From contig JARFTZ010000012.1 in the NCBI GenBank assembly GCA_029289235.1, forward strand, positions 1 through 57,744: 57,744 nt of DNA, written 5' to 3'. Positions 41,654 through 49,777 of the stretch are shown piece after piece. Every line of letters starts with the position of its first letter. The first letter of the stretch is position 1. The notes under the pieces were generated by a model. That model searched no databases. It was given only the letters and a program-made list of their open reading frames with translations, and had not been told where the DNA came from. The position numbers and the translations under genes were made by a program. Origin of the DNA: Gammaproteobacteria bacterium (GTDB lineage: Bacteria; Pseudomonadota; Gammaproteobacteria; Burkholderiales; Rhodocyclaceae).

Positions 41654-41716
41654 CTGCCGAGTATCGAGCTACCCTGCGCTCGCCTTGATCGGCGGGCGCA
41701 GGGCGCGCATCGGCAG
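41654..41716 (-). repeat. Large stem-loop between tctC and tctB
   Basis: An inner stem, CCCTGCGCTCGCC at 41672-41684 with GGCGGGCGCAGGG at 41691-41703 (12 of 13 pairs, 6-nt loop), lies within an outer stem CTGCCGA (41654-41660) and TCGGCAG (41710-41716). There is no T-run. As in the TRAP operon at 18 kb, it falls directly after the binding-protein gene and would favour TctC over TctB/TctA by mRNA stabilisation or partial termination (inference). Confidence 0.7.
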
Positions 41717-41734
41717 GAAACTGCGTGAAACGAA

Positions 41735-42724
41735 TTACTTGACGAGACCGACGGCTTTCAGGCTGGTTCTCATCTCTTCATCCTGCTTGGCCAGGAACTT
41801 GTCGTAGTCGGCAGCGTTCTGGTAGTAGGAATCCCAGTCGAGATTCTCCAGGGCCTTCTTCCAGGTCGGGGTCTGAACCATCTTGGCGATGGTGTCGTCC
41901 CAGAACTTCTTCTGTTCCGCCGACAGGCCGGGCGCGGCCTGGATGCCACGCCAGTGCGGGAAGACGAAGTCTACGCCCTGTTCCTTCCAGGTCGGCACGT
42001 CCTTGATCGCCTCGACGCGCTTCTCCGAACTCACGCCGATGATGCGGATCTTGCCGGCCTTGACCTGCTCGAGCGTCTCGCCCAGGCTGATGGTGATGGC
42101 CTTGATGTGGCCGCCCAGCAGCGCCGGAATCTGCTCGGACGCGGTCTTCGGATAAACGACGAACTTGACCGACTTCGGATCGACGCCATAAGCCTTGGCC
42201 AGCATCAGCATCTGGATGTGGTCATCGTTGCCGAGCGCCGGACCGACGCCGACGTGCATGTTGGCCGAATCCTTCTTCATCGCTTCAAAGAATTCCTTGC
42301 CGTTCTTCCAGGGTGCGTCAGCCTTGACCGCGATAACTTCCCATTCCGCCATCAGGTTGGCGAGCATGTAGAAGTCCTTGAAGGTCAAATCGCTCTTGCC
42401 GAGGATGTTGTTCTGCAGGATCAGCGGCGAGTTGGCCGCCAGGAATTCGCCTTGGCCGGCCTTGCCCTTCAGGTAATTCCAGCCTGCAGCGCCGCCACCG
42501 CCCGGCTTGTTGGTCACCAGCACCGGCTGATCGACCAGCTTCTCTTCGGTAAGAGCCTTTTGCACGGTGCGGGCCAGTAGATCCCAGCCGCCGCCCGGGC
42601 CTGCCGGCGCGATGATTTCGATCGGCTTGGTCGGTTTCCAGTCAGCCGCGGATGCTACGCCCGCCGAACCGGCCATGACGATCGATGCAAGCAATCCACC
42701 CAGCAATGTCCATTTCTTGTTCAT
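41735..42724 (-). CDS. tctC: Tripartite tricarboxylate transporter binding protein TctC
   Basis: Periplasmic receptor of 329 residues; signal peptide 1-26 (ending VASAA). Family blocks are KPIEIIAPAGPGGGWDLLAR, VTNKPGGGGAAGWNYLKG, and KFVVYPKTASEQIPALLGGHI. ATG 42724 is preceded by GGAGGAAC. It is the first gene of tctCBA. The upstream 197 bp hold direct repeats that may be a TctD operator. Ligand is probably a di- or tricarboxylate, but TctC-family specificity cannot be read from sequence. Confidence 0.93.
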   Translation of the reverse strand: MNKKWTLLGGLLASIVMAGSAGVASAADWKPTKPIEIIAPAGPGGGWDLLARTVQKALTEEKLVDQPVLVTNKPGGGGAAGWNYLKGKAGQGEFLAANSPLILQNNILGKSDLTFKDFYMLANLMAEWEVIAVKADAPWKNGKEFFEAMKKDSANMHVGVGPALGNDDHIQMLMLAKAYGVDPKSVKFVVYPKTASEQIPALLGGHIKAITISLGETLEQVKAGKIRIIGVSSEKRVEAIKDVPTWKEQGVDFVFPHWRGIQAAPGLSAEQKKFWDDTIAKMVQTPTWKKALENLDWDSYYQNAADYDKFLAKQDEEMRTSLKAVGLVK

Positions 42725-42771
42725 GCGTTTGTTCCTCCATAAAAACGGGGTTTCACCCACCGGCACACCGA

Positions 42772-42853
42772 CTTTTCAACAGCAAAAAAAGGACGGTCGC
42801 CGGGATGAGGGGCACAAGCTATCCGACGGACCTTTCAACAGCCTTTCAGCAGC
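42772..42853 (-). promoter_or_regulatory. Direct repeats upstream of tctC, candidate TctD operator
   Basis: On the plus strand CCTTTCAACAG (42831-42841) and CCTTTCAGCAG (42842-42852) are an exact head-to-tail tandem with 11-bp period, 10 of 11 bases identical. A third copy, CTTTTCAACAG, stands at 42772-42782, nearer the tctC start. OmpR/PhoB-family regulators, such as TctD, bind 11-bp-phased direct repeats. The tandem is centred about 118 bp before the tctC ATG, suitable for activation. Binding is not shown. Confidence 0.5.
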
Positions 42854-42921
42854 GAAAGCTGTGAAATGATCCTGGACCGCGATAGACGGCATTGCCGGCG
42901 ACGAAGGCACCGAAGCGTGTT

Positions 42922-44007
42922 TCACCTTCCGGGCAGGCGATTCCCTTTGCGTCCTCCGTTGCTCCCCGTCTGCAGCGCGTTTCCCCAGTGTTCAAGGAAG
43001 AGCGTCCGCTTGCTCTGGTCGATGTAAGTCAGCAGGCCGGTGTTGAGCACGATCGGACGAAACGCCTTGCCGAGGCGCCGTCTCAGCGATGCCGCCGACG
43101 AGTCGCCCTCGACATCACTGCGCACCGAATGCAGGCCGATCAGGTTGAAGATCGTCTGTCCTCGTTTGGAAAGCGCGTAATCCAGCCACGCCTCGGCTTC
43201 CTCCGGGTGCGGTGCGTAGCGGCTGATGAAGGCGATGCGGCTCATCACCAGCGTGTAGTCGCGCGGCATGACGCTGCCGATGCGTGAATCGGAACTGGCC
43301 CGCGCCTTGGCATACGAGCAAAGCAGGTTGTAGCCGAGTTCGGATTTGCCGCTGACGATCCGGTCGAGCATCTGCGTGGTGGTCGGTTCGATGCTCAGGC
43401 CGACGCGCGCCATTTCCTCGATCAGGGTCCAGAACACCACCGGGTTCGCTTCGAGATCCTGGGTATGCAGCAGGTAACCCAGCCCGGATCGCTGGGGGTC
43501 GTAGGTCGCAAGGCGATTACGGTAGCGCTCGGGATTCTCCCGGAGCATTCGCGCCAGATCGGCATGCGACTGCGGCACATGTTCGGCGGCGAGCTTGTCA
43601 CGGTTGTAGGCGAAGCAGACCGGCTCGAACGTCGTGCCGAACGCCTCATCCTTCCATTTGGCCCATGCCGGGAGGGCCGCCGTCTCGTCGGAACGGTGCG
43701 ACCGGGCATGCCCGTCGTTGACCAGCTTCATCTGCAGGTCCATGGCCGAACTCCAGACGACGTCCGCCTTGCCGCCCGGTCCCGCTTCGGCGAGGAAACG
43801 CTCGTACAGCTCGGTTGTTTGCAAGTCGTGGTATTCGACCTTGATGTGCGGATGCGTCTGTTCGAAATCGACGATCAGCGGCTCGATGACCTCCAGGTCG
43901 GCCGCCGCATAGATCACCACGGTGCCGCCCTGCGCGGGCGGGGCGAGACCCGCGAGCGTTATGAGCAGCGCGCTCCCGATGGCGAACCAAGGGCGTTTTC
44001 CGAACAT
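42922..44007 (-). CDS. Periplasmic ABC-type binding protein, PgtC-like accessory sensor candidate
   Basis: A 361-residue exported protein of the extracellular solute-binding family also seen in Fe3+ importers and PgtC. Signal peptide 1-27 is followed by VVIYAAADLEVIEPLIVDFEQ-like start (first lobe), then DVVWSSAMDLQMKLVNDGHA and GYNLLCSYAKARA. No ABC permease or ATPase gene is nearby. Instead it is divergent from tctDE across 96 bp. In Salmonella, PgtC is such a protein and works in signalling with PgtB/PgtA, so I infer a periplasmic ligand-sensing partner for TctE. A lone binding protein for another importer remains possible. Confidence 0.72.
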   Translation of the reverse strand: MFGKRPWFAIGSALLITLAGLAPPAQGGTVVIYAAADLEVIEPLIVDFEQTHPHIKVEYHDLQTTELYERFLAEAGPGGKADVVWSSAMDLQMKLVNDGHARSHRSDETAALPAWAKWKDEAFGTTFEPVCFAYNRDKLAAEHVPQSHADLARMLRENPERYRNRLATYDPQRSGLGYLLHTQDLEANPVVFWTLIEEMARVGLSIEPTTTQMLDRIVSGKSELGYNLLCSYAKARASSDSRIGSVMPRDYTLVMSRIAFISRYAPHPEEAEAWLDYALSKRGQTIFNLIGLHSVRSDVEGDSSAASLRRRLGKAFRPIVLNTGLLTYIDQSKRTLFLEHWGNALQTGSNGGRKGNRLPGR

Positions 44008-44103
44008 TCCCGTCTTCTCCTGATCTGGCCGGCTGGCCGAAATCCGGTTATCTTAATCACCCCTTTCGAGGCCGCCTAGAGAAACCCGTTCCTTCCGTCT
44101 GCC

Positions 44104-44784
44104 ATGCGCCTGTTGCTCGTCGAAGATCACGCCGAACTCTCCATCTGGGTCGCCAAGACCCTGCGCCAGTCGGGCTTCGTTATCGATGTCGTCGAGCGTG
44201 GCGAACATGCGCTGACGGCCTTGCTCACACAACCCTACGACCTGGTCATCCTCGACCTGTCGCTGCCCGGGATGGACGGCCTGGATGTTTTGCGTCACCT
44301 GCGCGCGCAGGAGAAGACCGCACGCGTGCCGGTGCTGATCCTCACCGCCCGGGCGACGCTCGACGACAAGGTCAAGGGGCTCAATCTCGGCGCCGACGAC
44401 TATCTGGCGAAGCCTTTCGAGGTCGCCGAACTGGAGGCCAGGATCAAGTCGCTGCTGCGGCGCAGTGGCAACGTGATGCCGACCGTCCGTGTCGGACAAC
44501 TGGAATTCGACACGACGAACCGCATCGCCTCGGTCGGTGGGCGCCCGCTGTCGCTCACGCCGCGAGAGCTGTCGGTGCTGGAAGTCCTCGTAACCCGCCT
44601 CGGCAAGCCGGTGCCGCGCAACGTCCTGTTCGAGAAGATCTTCAGCTTCGACGACGAGGCACGGATCGAGGCCATCGAGATTTATGTCCACAGGCTGCGC
44701 AAGAAACTGGAAGGCTCGGGCGCCTTTGTAAGCACCCTGCGCGGCCTCGGCTACGTGCTTAGCGACACCGGCAATGACGGCTGA
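44104..44784 (+). CDS. tctD: OmpR-family response regulator TctD
   Basis: A 226-residue regulator. The receiver domain has E7/D8, phospho-acceptor D51 in LVILDLSLPGMDG and K103 in DDYLAKPF. The winged-helix domain (about 125-220) shows LTPRELSVLEVLVTRLGKPV and VYVHRLRKKLEG-type wording (IYVHRLRKKLEGSGAF). By family it is the response regulator of tricarboxylate transport. It overlaps tctE by 11 bp. Its likely targets are tctCBA, through the 11-bp repeats upstream of tctC, and possibly its own divergent gap. Confidence 0.9.
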   Translation: MRLLLVEDHAELSIWVAKTLRQSGFVIDVVERGEHALTALLTQPYDLVILDLSLPGMDGLDVLRHLRAQEKTARVPVLILTARATLDDKVKGLNLGADDYLAKPFEVAELEARIKSLLRRSGNVMPTVRVGQLEFDTTNRIASVGGRPLSLTPRELSVLEVLVTRLGKPVPRNVLFEKIFSFDDEARIEAIEIYVHRLRKKLEGSGAFVSTLRGLGYVLSDTGNDG

Positions 44785-46198
44785 CGGCGAGCGGCGTTCA
44801 TTCAGCCTGCGCAAGCGGGTGATCTGGGGGCTGATCCTGCCGGTCGTGATCCTGCTGCCGCTCAATGCGCTGTGGTTCTACAAGGGCGCGATCGACGCGG
44901 CGAACCGCGCCTACGACCGCTCGCTGGCTGCCTCGCTGAAGAACATCGCTGAAAGCATCCACGCCACGGCGGGGAACATCACCGTCGATATCCCCTATTC
45001 GGCGCTCGACATATTCGAGGAGGGGGTGCAGGAACGGGTCTTCTATTCGGTCATCGGTCCGTCTGGGGATGTTATTACCGGCTATGACGACTTGCCATTT
45101 CCCGGTTTGAAAGGTGAAGGCGAAGAACCGAAGATCGTTGATTCCATTTACCGCAACCAGTCGGTGCGTCTCGGCGCGCTGTCGAAACGCCTCTATGATC
45201 CGGAGCTTGCGGGCGGCGACGCGGTGACCGTGCTTTTCGCCGAAACGACCGAGGCGCGCACCCGCCTGGCTTCCAGTCTGTTCGTTGACAGCCTGCGGCC
45301 GCAGTTGCTGCTCATCACCGCCGGCCTGTTCCTGGTGGTGATCGTTGTCAGGAACGCTTTCCGTCCGCTGCTCGACCTGCGCGAGGCGATCCGCCAGCGC
45401 AGCGGGGAGGACCTGACGCCGGTGCCGGCCAGTCACGTGCCGAACGAATTGTTGCCGCTGGTCGATGCCATCAACTTCCACATGGCCCGCCTGGCACGGC
45501 TGCTGGAGGCACGGCGGCGCTTTCTGGCCGACGCGGCGCACCAGATCCGCACTCCGCTGACAGTGCTCGGCACCCAGGCCGAGTACGGCCTGCGCCAGAA
45601 CGATAAGGAGGAAATGCGCCGAACCTTCGGCAGCCTGATCGACACCATCCGCGGCACGCGGCGGATGGCCAACCAGATGCTGACGCTGGCCCGCGCCGAA
45701 CCGGCCAACGGCCTGATCCAGGAGTTCGAGCGCCTCGACTTCGCCGAACTGGTCCGCGACATCGCCGGTGAGCTGGCCTCACTGGCACTCAAAAAGAACA
45801 TCGACCTGTCGTTCGAGGGGGCTACCCACGGCGCGTTTGTCAATGGCAACGCCACGATGCTGCGCGAAATGGTTTCCAACCTGATCGACAACGCCTTGCG
45901 CTACACGCCGGAGAACGGTCACGTCAGCGTCGAACTGGAGCTGGCCGGCGAGTCCGTGCGCCTGCGCGTCGTCGACGACGGCCCCGGTATTCCCGAAGCG
46001 GAGCGCGACAAGGTTTTCCAGCGTTTCTATCGCATCCTCGGGCGTGGCGACGCTGACGGCAGCGGCCTCGGGCTGGCCATCGTCCGCGAGATCTGCTGGG
46101 CGCACCGGGGCCGCATCCGCCTGGGAGATGGTAATGAGGGGCCTGCCGGGCGCGGCCTGGCTGCCGAGGTGTTCCTGCCGCTTGCGGCGGCGGAATAG
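44774..46198 (+). CDS. tctE: Sensor histidine kinase TctE
   Basis: A 474-residue membrane kinase. Helices at about 16-34 and 177-195 flank a periplasmic sensor (2CSK-type N-terminal domain, about 38-170). The HisKA motif ADAAHQIRTPLTVLGTQAE has phospho-accepting H256. The ATPase blocks are MVSNLIDNALRY, VVDDGPGIP and GSGLGLAIVREI, all intact. It pairs with TctD, overlapping by 11 bp. Family members respond to citrate or related acids, directly or through a periplasmic binding protein. The stop lies 99 bp before an unrelated regulator gene. Confidence 0.9.
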   Translation: MTADGERRSFSLRKRVIWGLILPVVILLPLNALWFYKGAIDAANRAYDRSLAASLKNIAESIHATAGNITVDIPYSALDIFEEGVQERVFYSVIGPSGDVITGYDDLPFPGLKGEGEEPKIVDSIYRNQSVRLGALSKRLYDPELAGGDAVTVLFAETTEARTRLASSLFVDSLRPQLLLITAGLFLVVIVVRNAFRPLLDLREAIRQRSGEDLTPVPASHVPNELLPLVDAINFHMARLARLLEARRRFLADAAHQIRTPLTVLGTQAEYGLRQNDKEEMRRTFGSLIDTIRGTRRMANQMLTLARAEPANGLIQEFERLDFAELVRDIAGELASLALKKNIDLSFEGATHGAFVNGNATMLREMVSNLIDNALRYTPENGHVSVELELAGESVRLRVVDDGPGIPEAERDKVFQRFYRILGRGDADGSGLGLAIVREICWAHRGRIRLGDGNEGPAGRGLAAEVFLPLAAAE

Positions 46199-46297
46199 CG
46201 ATATCTCCGTTGCGAATTGTTTCACGCCGCGTTCTGGCGGCGCGGCCCGGCATAGAATGGCGCGGTTTCCATCCCGTGCTGCACCCGCCATCCCGCC

Positions 46298-47020
46298 ATG
46301 AAAAAGATCCTGCTTGTCGATGACGACCCGGAACTGCGCCAGCTGCTGGCCACCTACCTGGGGCGGCATGGCTTCGACACCCTGCTGTTGCCCGATACCA
46401 GCCAGCTCGACGCCTTTCTGGATCGCTACCAGCCGCAGCTGATCGTCCTCGACCTGATGATGCCCGGCGAGGACGGTCTCGCCGCCTGTCGGCGCCTGCG
46501 CGCACGCGGCGAGACGCGCCCGATCATCATGCTCACCGCCCGCGACGAACCGGTCGATCGCGTGATCGGGCTGGAAATGGGCGCCGACGACTACGTCGGC
46601 AAGCCGTTCGATCCGCGCGAACTGGTCGCCCGCATCGAAGCCGTGCTGCGCCGCGGCGCGCCGAGCGCGGCAGTGCCGGTGGTGCAGGGCGGGCCGTTCT
46701 GTTTCGGCGAGTGGCGCTTCGACCGGGCGGCCCGGCAACTGTCGCGCGACGGGCAGGAGGTGACGCTGACCAGCGGCGAATTCGCCCTGCTCAACGCACT
46801 GGTCAGCAACCCCGGACGGCCGATGAAGCGTGAGCGCCTGCTCGAACTGACGCGCGGTGACGACAGCGAATCCTTCGACCGGGCCATCGACGTGCAGATC
46901 CACCGGCTGCGCCGGCTGATCGAGGACGATCCCGCGAAGCCACGCTACCTGCAGACGGTGTGGGGCGTCGGTTACGTCTTCGTCCCCGATAGCGAAACGA
47001 CTGCCGAGAGCGCACAGTGA
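46298..47020 (+). CDS. OmpR-family response regulator
   Basis: A 240-residue regulator distinct from TctD. The receiver has D8/D9, phospho-acceptor D52 in LIVLDLMMPGEDG and K105 in DDYVGKPF. The winged helix-turn-helix (about 140-230) has LTSGEFALLNALVSNPGRPM and DVQIHRLRRLIEDDP. The wording RDEPVDRVIGLEMGADDY is close to OmpR itself and to the KdpE/RisA group. It overlaps its kinase by 4 bp. Target genes are unknown; no porin gene lies adjacent. Confidence 0.9.
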   Translation: MKKILLVDDDPELRQLLATYLGRHGFDTLLLPDTSQLDAFLDRYQPQLIVLDLMMPGEDGLAACRRLRARGETRPIIMLTARDEPVDRVIGLEMGADDYVGKPFDPRELVARIEAVLRRGAPSAAVPVVQGGPFCFGEWRFDRAARQLSRDGQEVTLTSGEFALLNALVSNPGRPMKRERLLELTRGDDSESFDRAIDVQIHRLRRLIEDDPAKPRYLQTVWGVGYVFVPDSETTAESAQ

Positions 47021-48342
47021 AATTCCGCCTGTTCCCCGATTCGCTTGCGCTGCGCACTGTCCTGCTGGTCGTCGCGGTGATCGCCGTCGCCGAAATCACC
47101 ACCTTTTCGCTGATCCTCGACAACCGTGGCACCGACCACAAAAACCGTACGGCGCGCTACGTCGCCGGGCAGATTCGGCTGTTGCAGACCCTGCTGCCCG
47201 GCCTCGACGAAGCGGCGCGCCAGCGGCTTGAAATGGCCGAGCCCGACGAGCAATGGCTGCAGTTGCGGCCGGACGGTGGGCAGGTGCCGCCGCACGTACC
47301 GCAATTCGGCTTCGCCCGCGAACTGGGCAAGGATTTGCGGCATATTCTTCGCGAGCAGATCAGCCTGCGCCAGGATCCCGATCCGCGTAGCGGCCTGTGG
47401 ATCAGCTTCAATGCCGGGGGCGAACGCTGGTGGCTGATCCTGCCGGCGCCCCGCTTCAAACCGCAGAAGCTGCCGCACGACCTGTGGTGGAATCTCGCCA
47501 TTGCGCTGACCGTGCTGCTGGTGATCGCCGGCATCTTCGTCAGCAGCATTGTCCGTCCGCTGCGCCGCCTCGGCGAGGCCGTCTCGGCGACCGGCGAGGG
47601 CAGCGCGCAAAAGGTCACGCCGAGCGGCCCCTCCGAAGTCCGCCGGCTGGCAGAACGACACAACACCATGCTGGCGCAACTGGCCCGCGCCGAGGACGAG
47701 CGGCGCGAAATGCTCGCCGGCCTGACGCACGACCTGCGCGCACCGCTGGCCCGCCTGCGCGTTCGCCTGGCGTTGCTCGAAAGCGACGCCGACCGTCAGG
47801 GGCTGGAACGCGACACGCTCGACATGGAACGCATCGTCGAGCAGTGCCTGGCCTTCCTGCGCAGCGAGGCCAACCCGCAACAGCCGCCGCCTCCATTGCC
47901 GATCGCCGACGCAGTGAGCAACGAGATCGCCCGTCAGCGCGAACTCGGGCGGCCGGTCGAAATGACCGTCGATGCGCCGGCTGCCGCCAGCCTCGTCGCG
48001 ATCACCCACGGCGACCTGCAGCGCCTGCTCGACAACCTGATCGACAACGCCCTGCAGTATGGCGCGCCGCCGGTGGAAGTGGCGCTGGCCGTCGAGCGGG
48101 CCGGCACAGTCACCCTGCGCGTGCGCGATCACGGCCCGGGCATTCCCGCCGCTGAACGCGAGCGCGCCTTCGAAGCCTTCACCCAGATCGAGCCGGCGCG
48201 CGCCACGCGTGGAAGTTGTGGCCTCGGGCTGGCGATCGTCCGGCGCATCGTCGATGTGAGCGGCGGCGAACTGACGCTCGGCGATGCTGATGGCGGCGGG
48301 CTCGAAGTTGCAACCCGGTTTCCGACTTCTCCCTCAAGTTAG
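47017..48342 (+). CDS. EnvZ-like sensor histidine kinase
   Basis: A 441-residue kinase. It has helices at about 11-31 and 158-177, a periplasmic region of about 125 residues between them and a HAMP domain (SIVRPLRRLGEAV, about 177-228). H238 in GLTHDLRAPLARLRVRL is the phosphorylation site. ATPase blocks are NLIDNALQYG, VRDHGPGIP and SCGLGLAIVRRI. The AGLTHDLRAPLARLR form is that of EnvZ/RisS. Start GTG 47017 lies within the response regulator stop. Osmolarity or acidity sensing would be a guess from the family. Confidence 0.9.
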   Translation: MKFRLFPDSLALRTVLLVVAVIAVAEITTFSLILDNRGTDHKNRTARYVAGQIRLLQTLLPGLDEAARQRLEMAEPDEQWLQLRPDGGQVPPHVPQFGFARELGKDLRHILREQISLRQDPDPRSGLWISFNAGGERWWLILPAPRFKPQKLPHDLWWNLAIALTVLLVIAGIFVSSIVRPLRRLGEAVSATGEGSAQKVTPSGPSEVRRLAERHNTMLAQLARAEDERREMLAGLTHDLRAPLARLRVRLALLESDADRQGLERDTLDMERIVEQCLAFLRSEANPQQPPPPLPIADAVSNEIARQRELGRPVEMTVDAPAAASLVAITHGDLQRLLDNLIDNALQYGAPPVEVALAVERAGTVTLRVRDHGPGIPAAERERAFEAFTQIEPARATRGSCGLGLAIVRRIVDVSGGELTLGDADGGGLEVATRFPTSPSS

Positions 48343-48447
48343 GACATGTAAACGCTGATACACAGGCAGAAGGCAGCGGCATGGTGGATTTTTTGGCTGC
48401 AACGTTTTAGCATTGCGTTTTTTCGGGCCAAGCGGCAAGGAGAGGAT

Positions 48448-49380
48448 ATGAGTAGCACGCGTATAGAGGGCATCATCCCGGTAATGATCACCCCCTACCT
48501 GGACAGCGGCGAGATCGACTACGCTGGTCTGGAGCGGCTGATCGAGTGGTATATCGCCAAAGGGTCGGACGCGCTGTTCGCCGTCTGCCAGTCGAGCGAG
48601 ATGCAGTTCCTTTCGGTCAAGGAGCGTTCCGAACTGGGCAAGTTCGTCGTCAAGCAGGCGGCGGGGCGCGTTCCGGTCGTTGTTTCCGGGCATGTCAGCG
48701 ACGACCCCTACAGCCAGCTGGAGGAACTGACCGTGGCCGCCGAAACCGGCGCCGACGGCATCGTGCTGGTCACCAACCACCTCGATCCGAAGAACCGCGG
48801 CAGCGACGTTTTCCTCGGCAACATGAAGTGGCTGCTCGACCGCCTGCCGAAGGACATCCCGCTCGGCCTCTACGAGTGCCCTGCCCCGTACCGCCGGATG
48901 CTGACCGACGACGAACTGCGCTTCTGCATCGACAGCGGCCGCTTCGTCATGCTCAAGGACGTTTCCTGCGACCTCGAAACGGTGAAGCGCCGCGTGGCGA
49001 TGACCGCCGGCACGCCGTTCGCCATCCTCAACGCCAACGCGGCGATCGCCTATGACGCGATGAAAGCCGGTTCGCGCGGCTTCAACGGGGTGAACACCAA
49101 CTTCCACCCTGATCTCTACAAGTGGCTTTACACCTCGGGAACGAAGCACCCCGAACTTGCGGACGAAGTCGCGACGTTCCTGGTCCTCGCCGCGTTGTCC
49201 GAGGCGTTCGGCTACCCGGTGCTGGCCAAGATGTACCACCAGCGCATCGGCACGTTCGCCTCGATCAAGAGCCGGACGATCACCTTCGATGTGCGCGAAC
49301 GCTTCTGGGCGCTCGACGCCATCCTCGACAAGGTGGTGGCCGGTACGGAGGCGATGCGCGCGAAGATCGCCGCGCTGTAA
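48448..49380 (+). CDS. Dihydrodipicolinate synthase (DapA) family aldolase/lyase
   Basis: A 310-residue class I aldolase. The Schiff-base lysine is K170 in FVMLKDVSCD and the catalytic tyrosine Y142 in GLYECPAPYRR. The alpha-oxo-acid loop normally GxTGE is QSSEM here (about 48-52), so it is not a true lysine-pathway DapA but closer to sugar-acid or neuraminate lyases and aldolases. AAGGAGAGG precedes the ATG. It stands alone between an EnvZ-like kinase and a terminator; its substrate may come from the transporters in this window (inference). Confidence 0.85.
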   Translation: MSSTRIEGIIPVMITPYLDSGEIDYAGLERLIEWYIAKGSDALFAVCQSSEMQFLSVKERSELGKFVVKQAAGRVPVVVSGHVSDDPYSQLEELTVAAETGADGIVLVTNHLDPKNRGSDVFLGNMKWLLDRLPKDIPLGLYECPAPYRRMLTDDELRFCIDSGRFVMLKDVSCDLETVKRRVAMTAGTPFAILNANAAIAYDAMKAGSRGFNGVNTNFHPDLYKWLYTSGTKHPELADEVATFLVLAALSEAFGYPVLAKMYHQRIGTFASIKSRTITFDVRERFWALDAILDKVVAGTEAMRAKIAAL

Positions 49381-49399
49381 TAGCCTGCCAAACGGCCGG

Positions 49400-49429
49400 A
49401 AGGGGCGTCCCACGGGGCGCCCTTGTTTT
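49400..49429 (+). terminator. Rho-independent terminator after the DapA-family gene
   Basis: AAGGGGCG pairs with CGCCCTT (one bulge) across GGGGCGTCCCACGGGGCGCCC, followed by TTGTTTTG. The T-run is interrupted by one G. It lies 20 bp after the stop and directly before a promoter-like sequence for the HicA-like gene. Confidence 0.65.
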
Positions 49430-49455
49430 GCCGGACATGCCGCGTGGTCTATGAT
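49428..49455 (+). promoter_or_regulatory. Promoter-like sequence for the HicA-like gene
   Basis: TTGCCG at 49428-49433 and TATGAT at 49450-49455 are separated by 16 bp, 29 bp before the ATG. The -35 matches four of six consensus bases, the -10 five of six. Confidence 0.4.
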
Positions 49456-49484
49456 GGCAGGGAGACTTTCCCAGCGAGGCGGCC

Positions 49485-49772
49485 ATGAGCAATAAACACC
49501 TGCATCTGCTGCAAGCCATCTACCGCGATCCGCCGAGCGCGAACATCCACTGGCGCGAGGTCGAATCGCTGCTCGGCCATCTCGGCGCGACGATCGAATC
49601 GGCGCACGGCGCGCGCTTCCGCATCGTGCTCAACCGCTTCGAGTTCTTCATGCACCATCCGCATAACAACGCGACTTGCCCGAAGCAGGAGATCAAGCAG
49701 TTGCGCGAATTCCTGGCGCGCGCCGGGGTGACGCTGTCGGCCTATGAGGCGGCCCACGCCCACGGCGGGTGA
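49485..49772 (+). CDS. HicA-like small protein, orphan
   Basis: A 95-residue protein with the small double-stranded RNA-binding-like fold of HicA: WREVESLLGHLGATIE, FRIVLNRFEFFMHHPH and EIKQLREFLARAGV. In toxic HicA the first strand carries a catalytic histidine after GS; here the corresponding GARFRIV has arginine instead. No hicB antitoxin gene is next to it, as the following gene is a convergent transporter 5 bp away. It is probably a domesticated or non-toxic member. GAGGCGGCC precedes the ATG at 49485. Confidence 0.75.
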   Translation: MSNKHLHLLQAIYRDPPSANIHWREVESLLGHLGATIESAHGARFRIVLNRFEFFMHHPHNNATCPKQEIKQLREFLARAGVTLSAYEAAHAHGG

Positions 49773-49777
49773 TCGGT

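Noticed and set aside
42922-44007. Ferric iron-binding protein of an ABC importer
   Set aside because: The fold fits, but no permease or ATPase gene is adjacent and the gene is divergent from tctDE, which favours a sensory role. The importer option is kept only as an alternative.
49485-49772. A functional HicAB toxin-antitoxin pair
   Set aside because: No hicB gene is found on either side, and the catalytic histidine position is changed.
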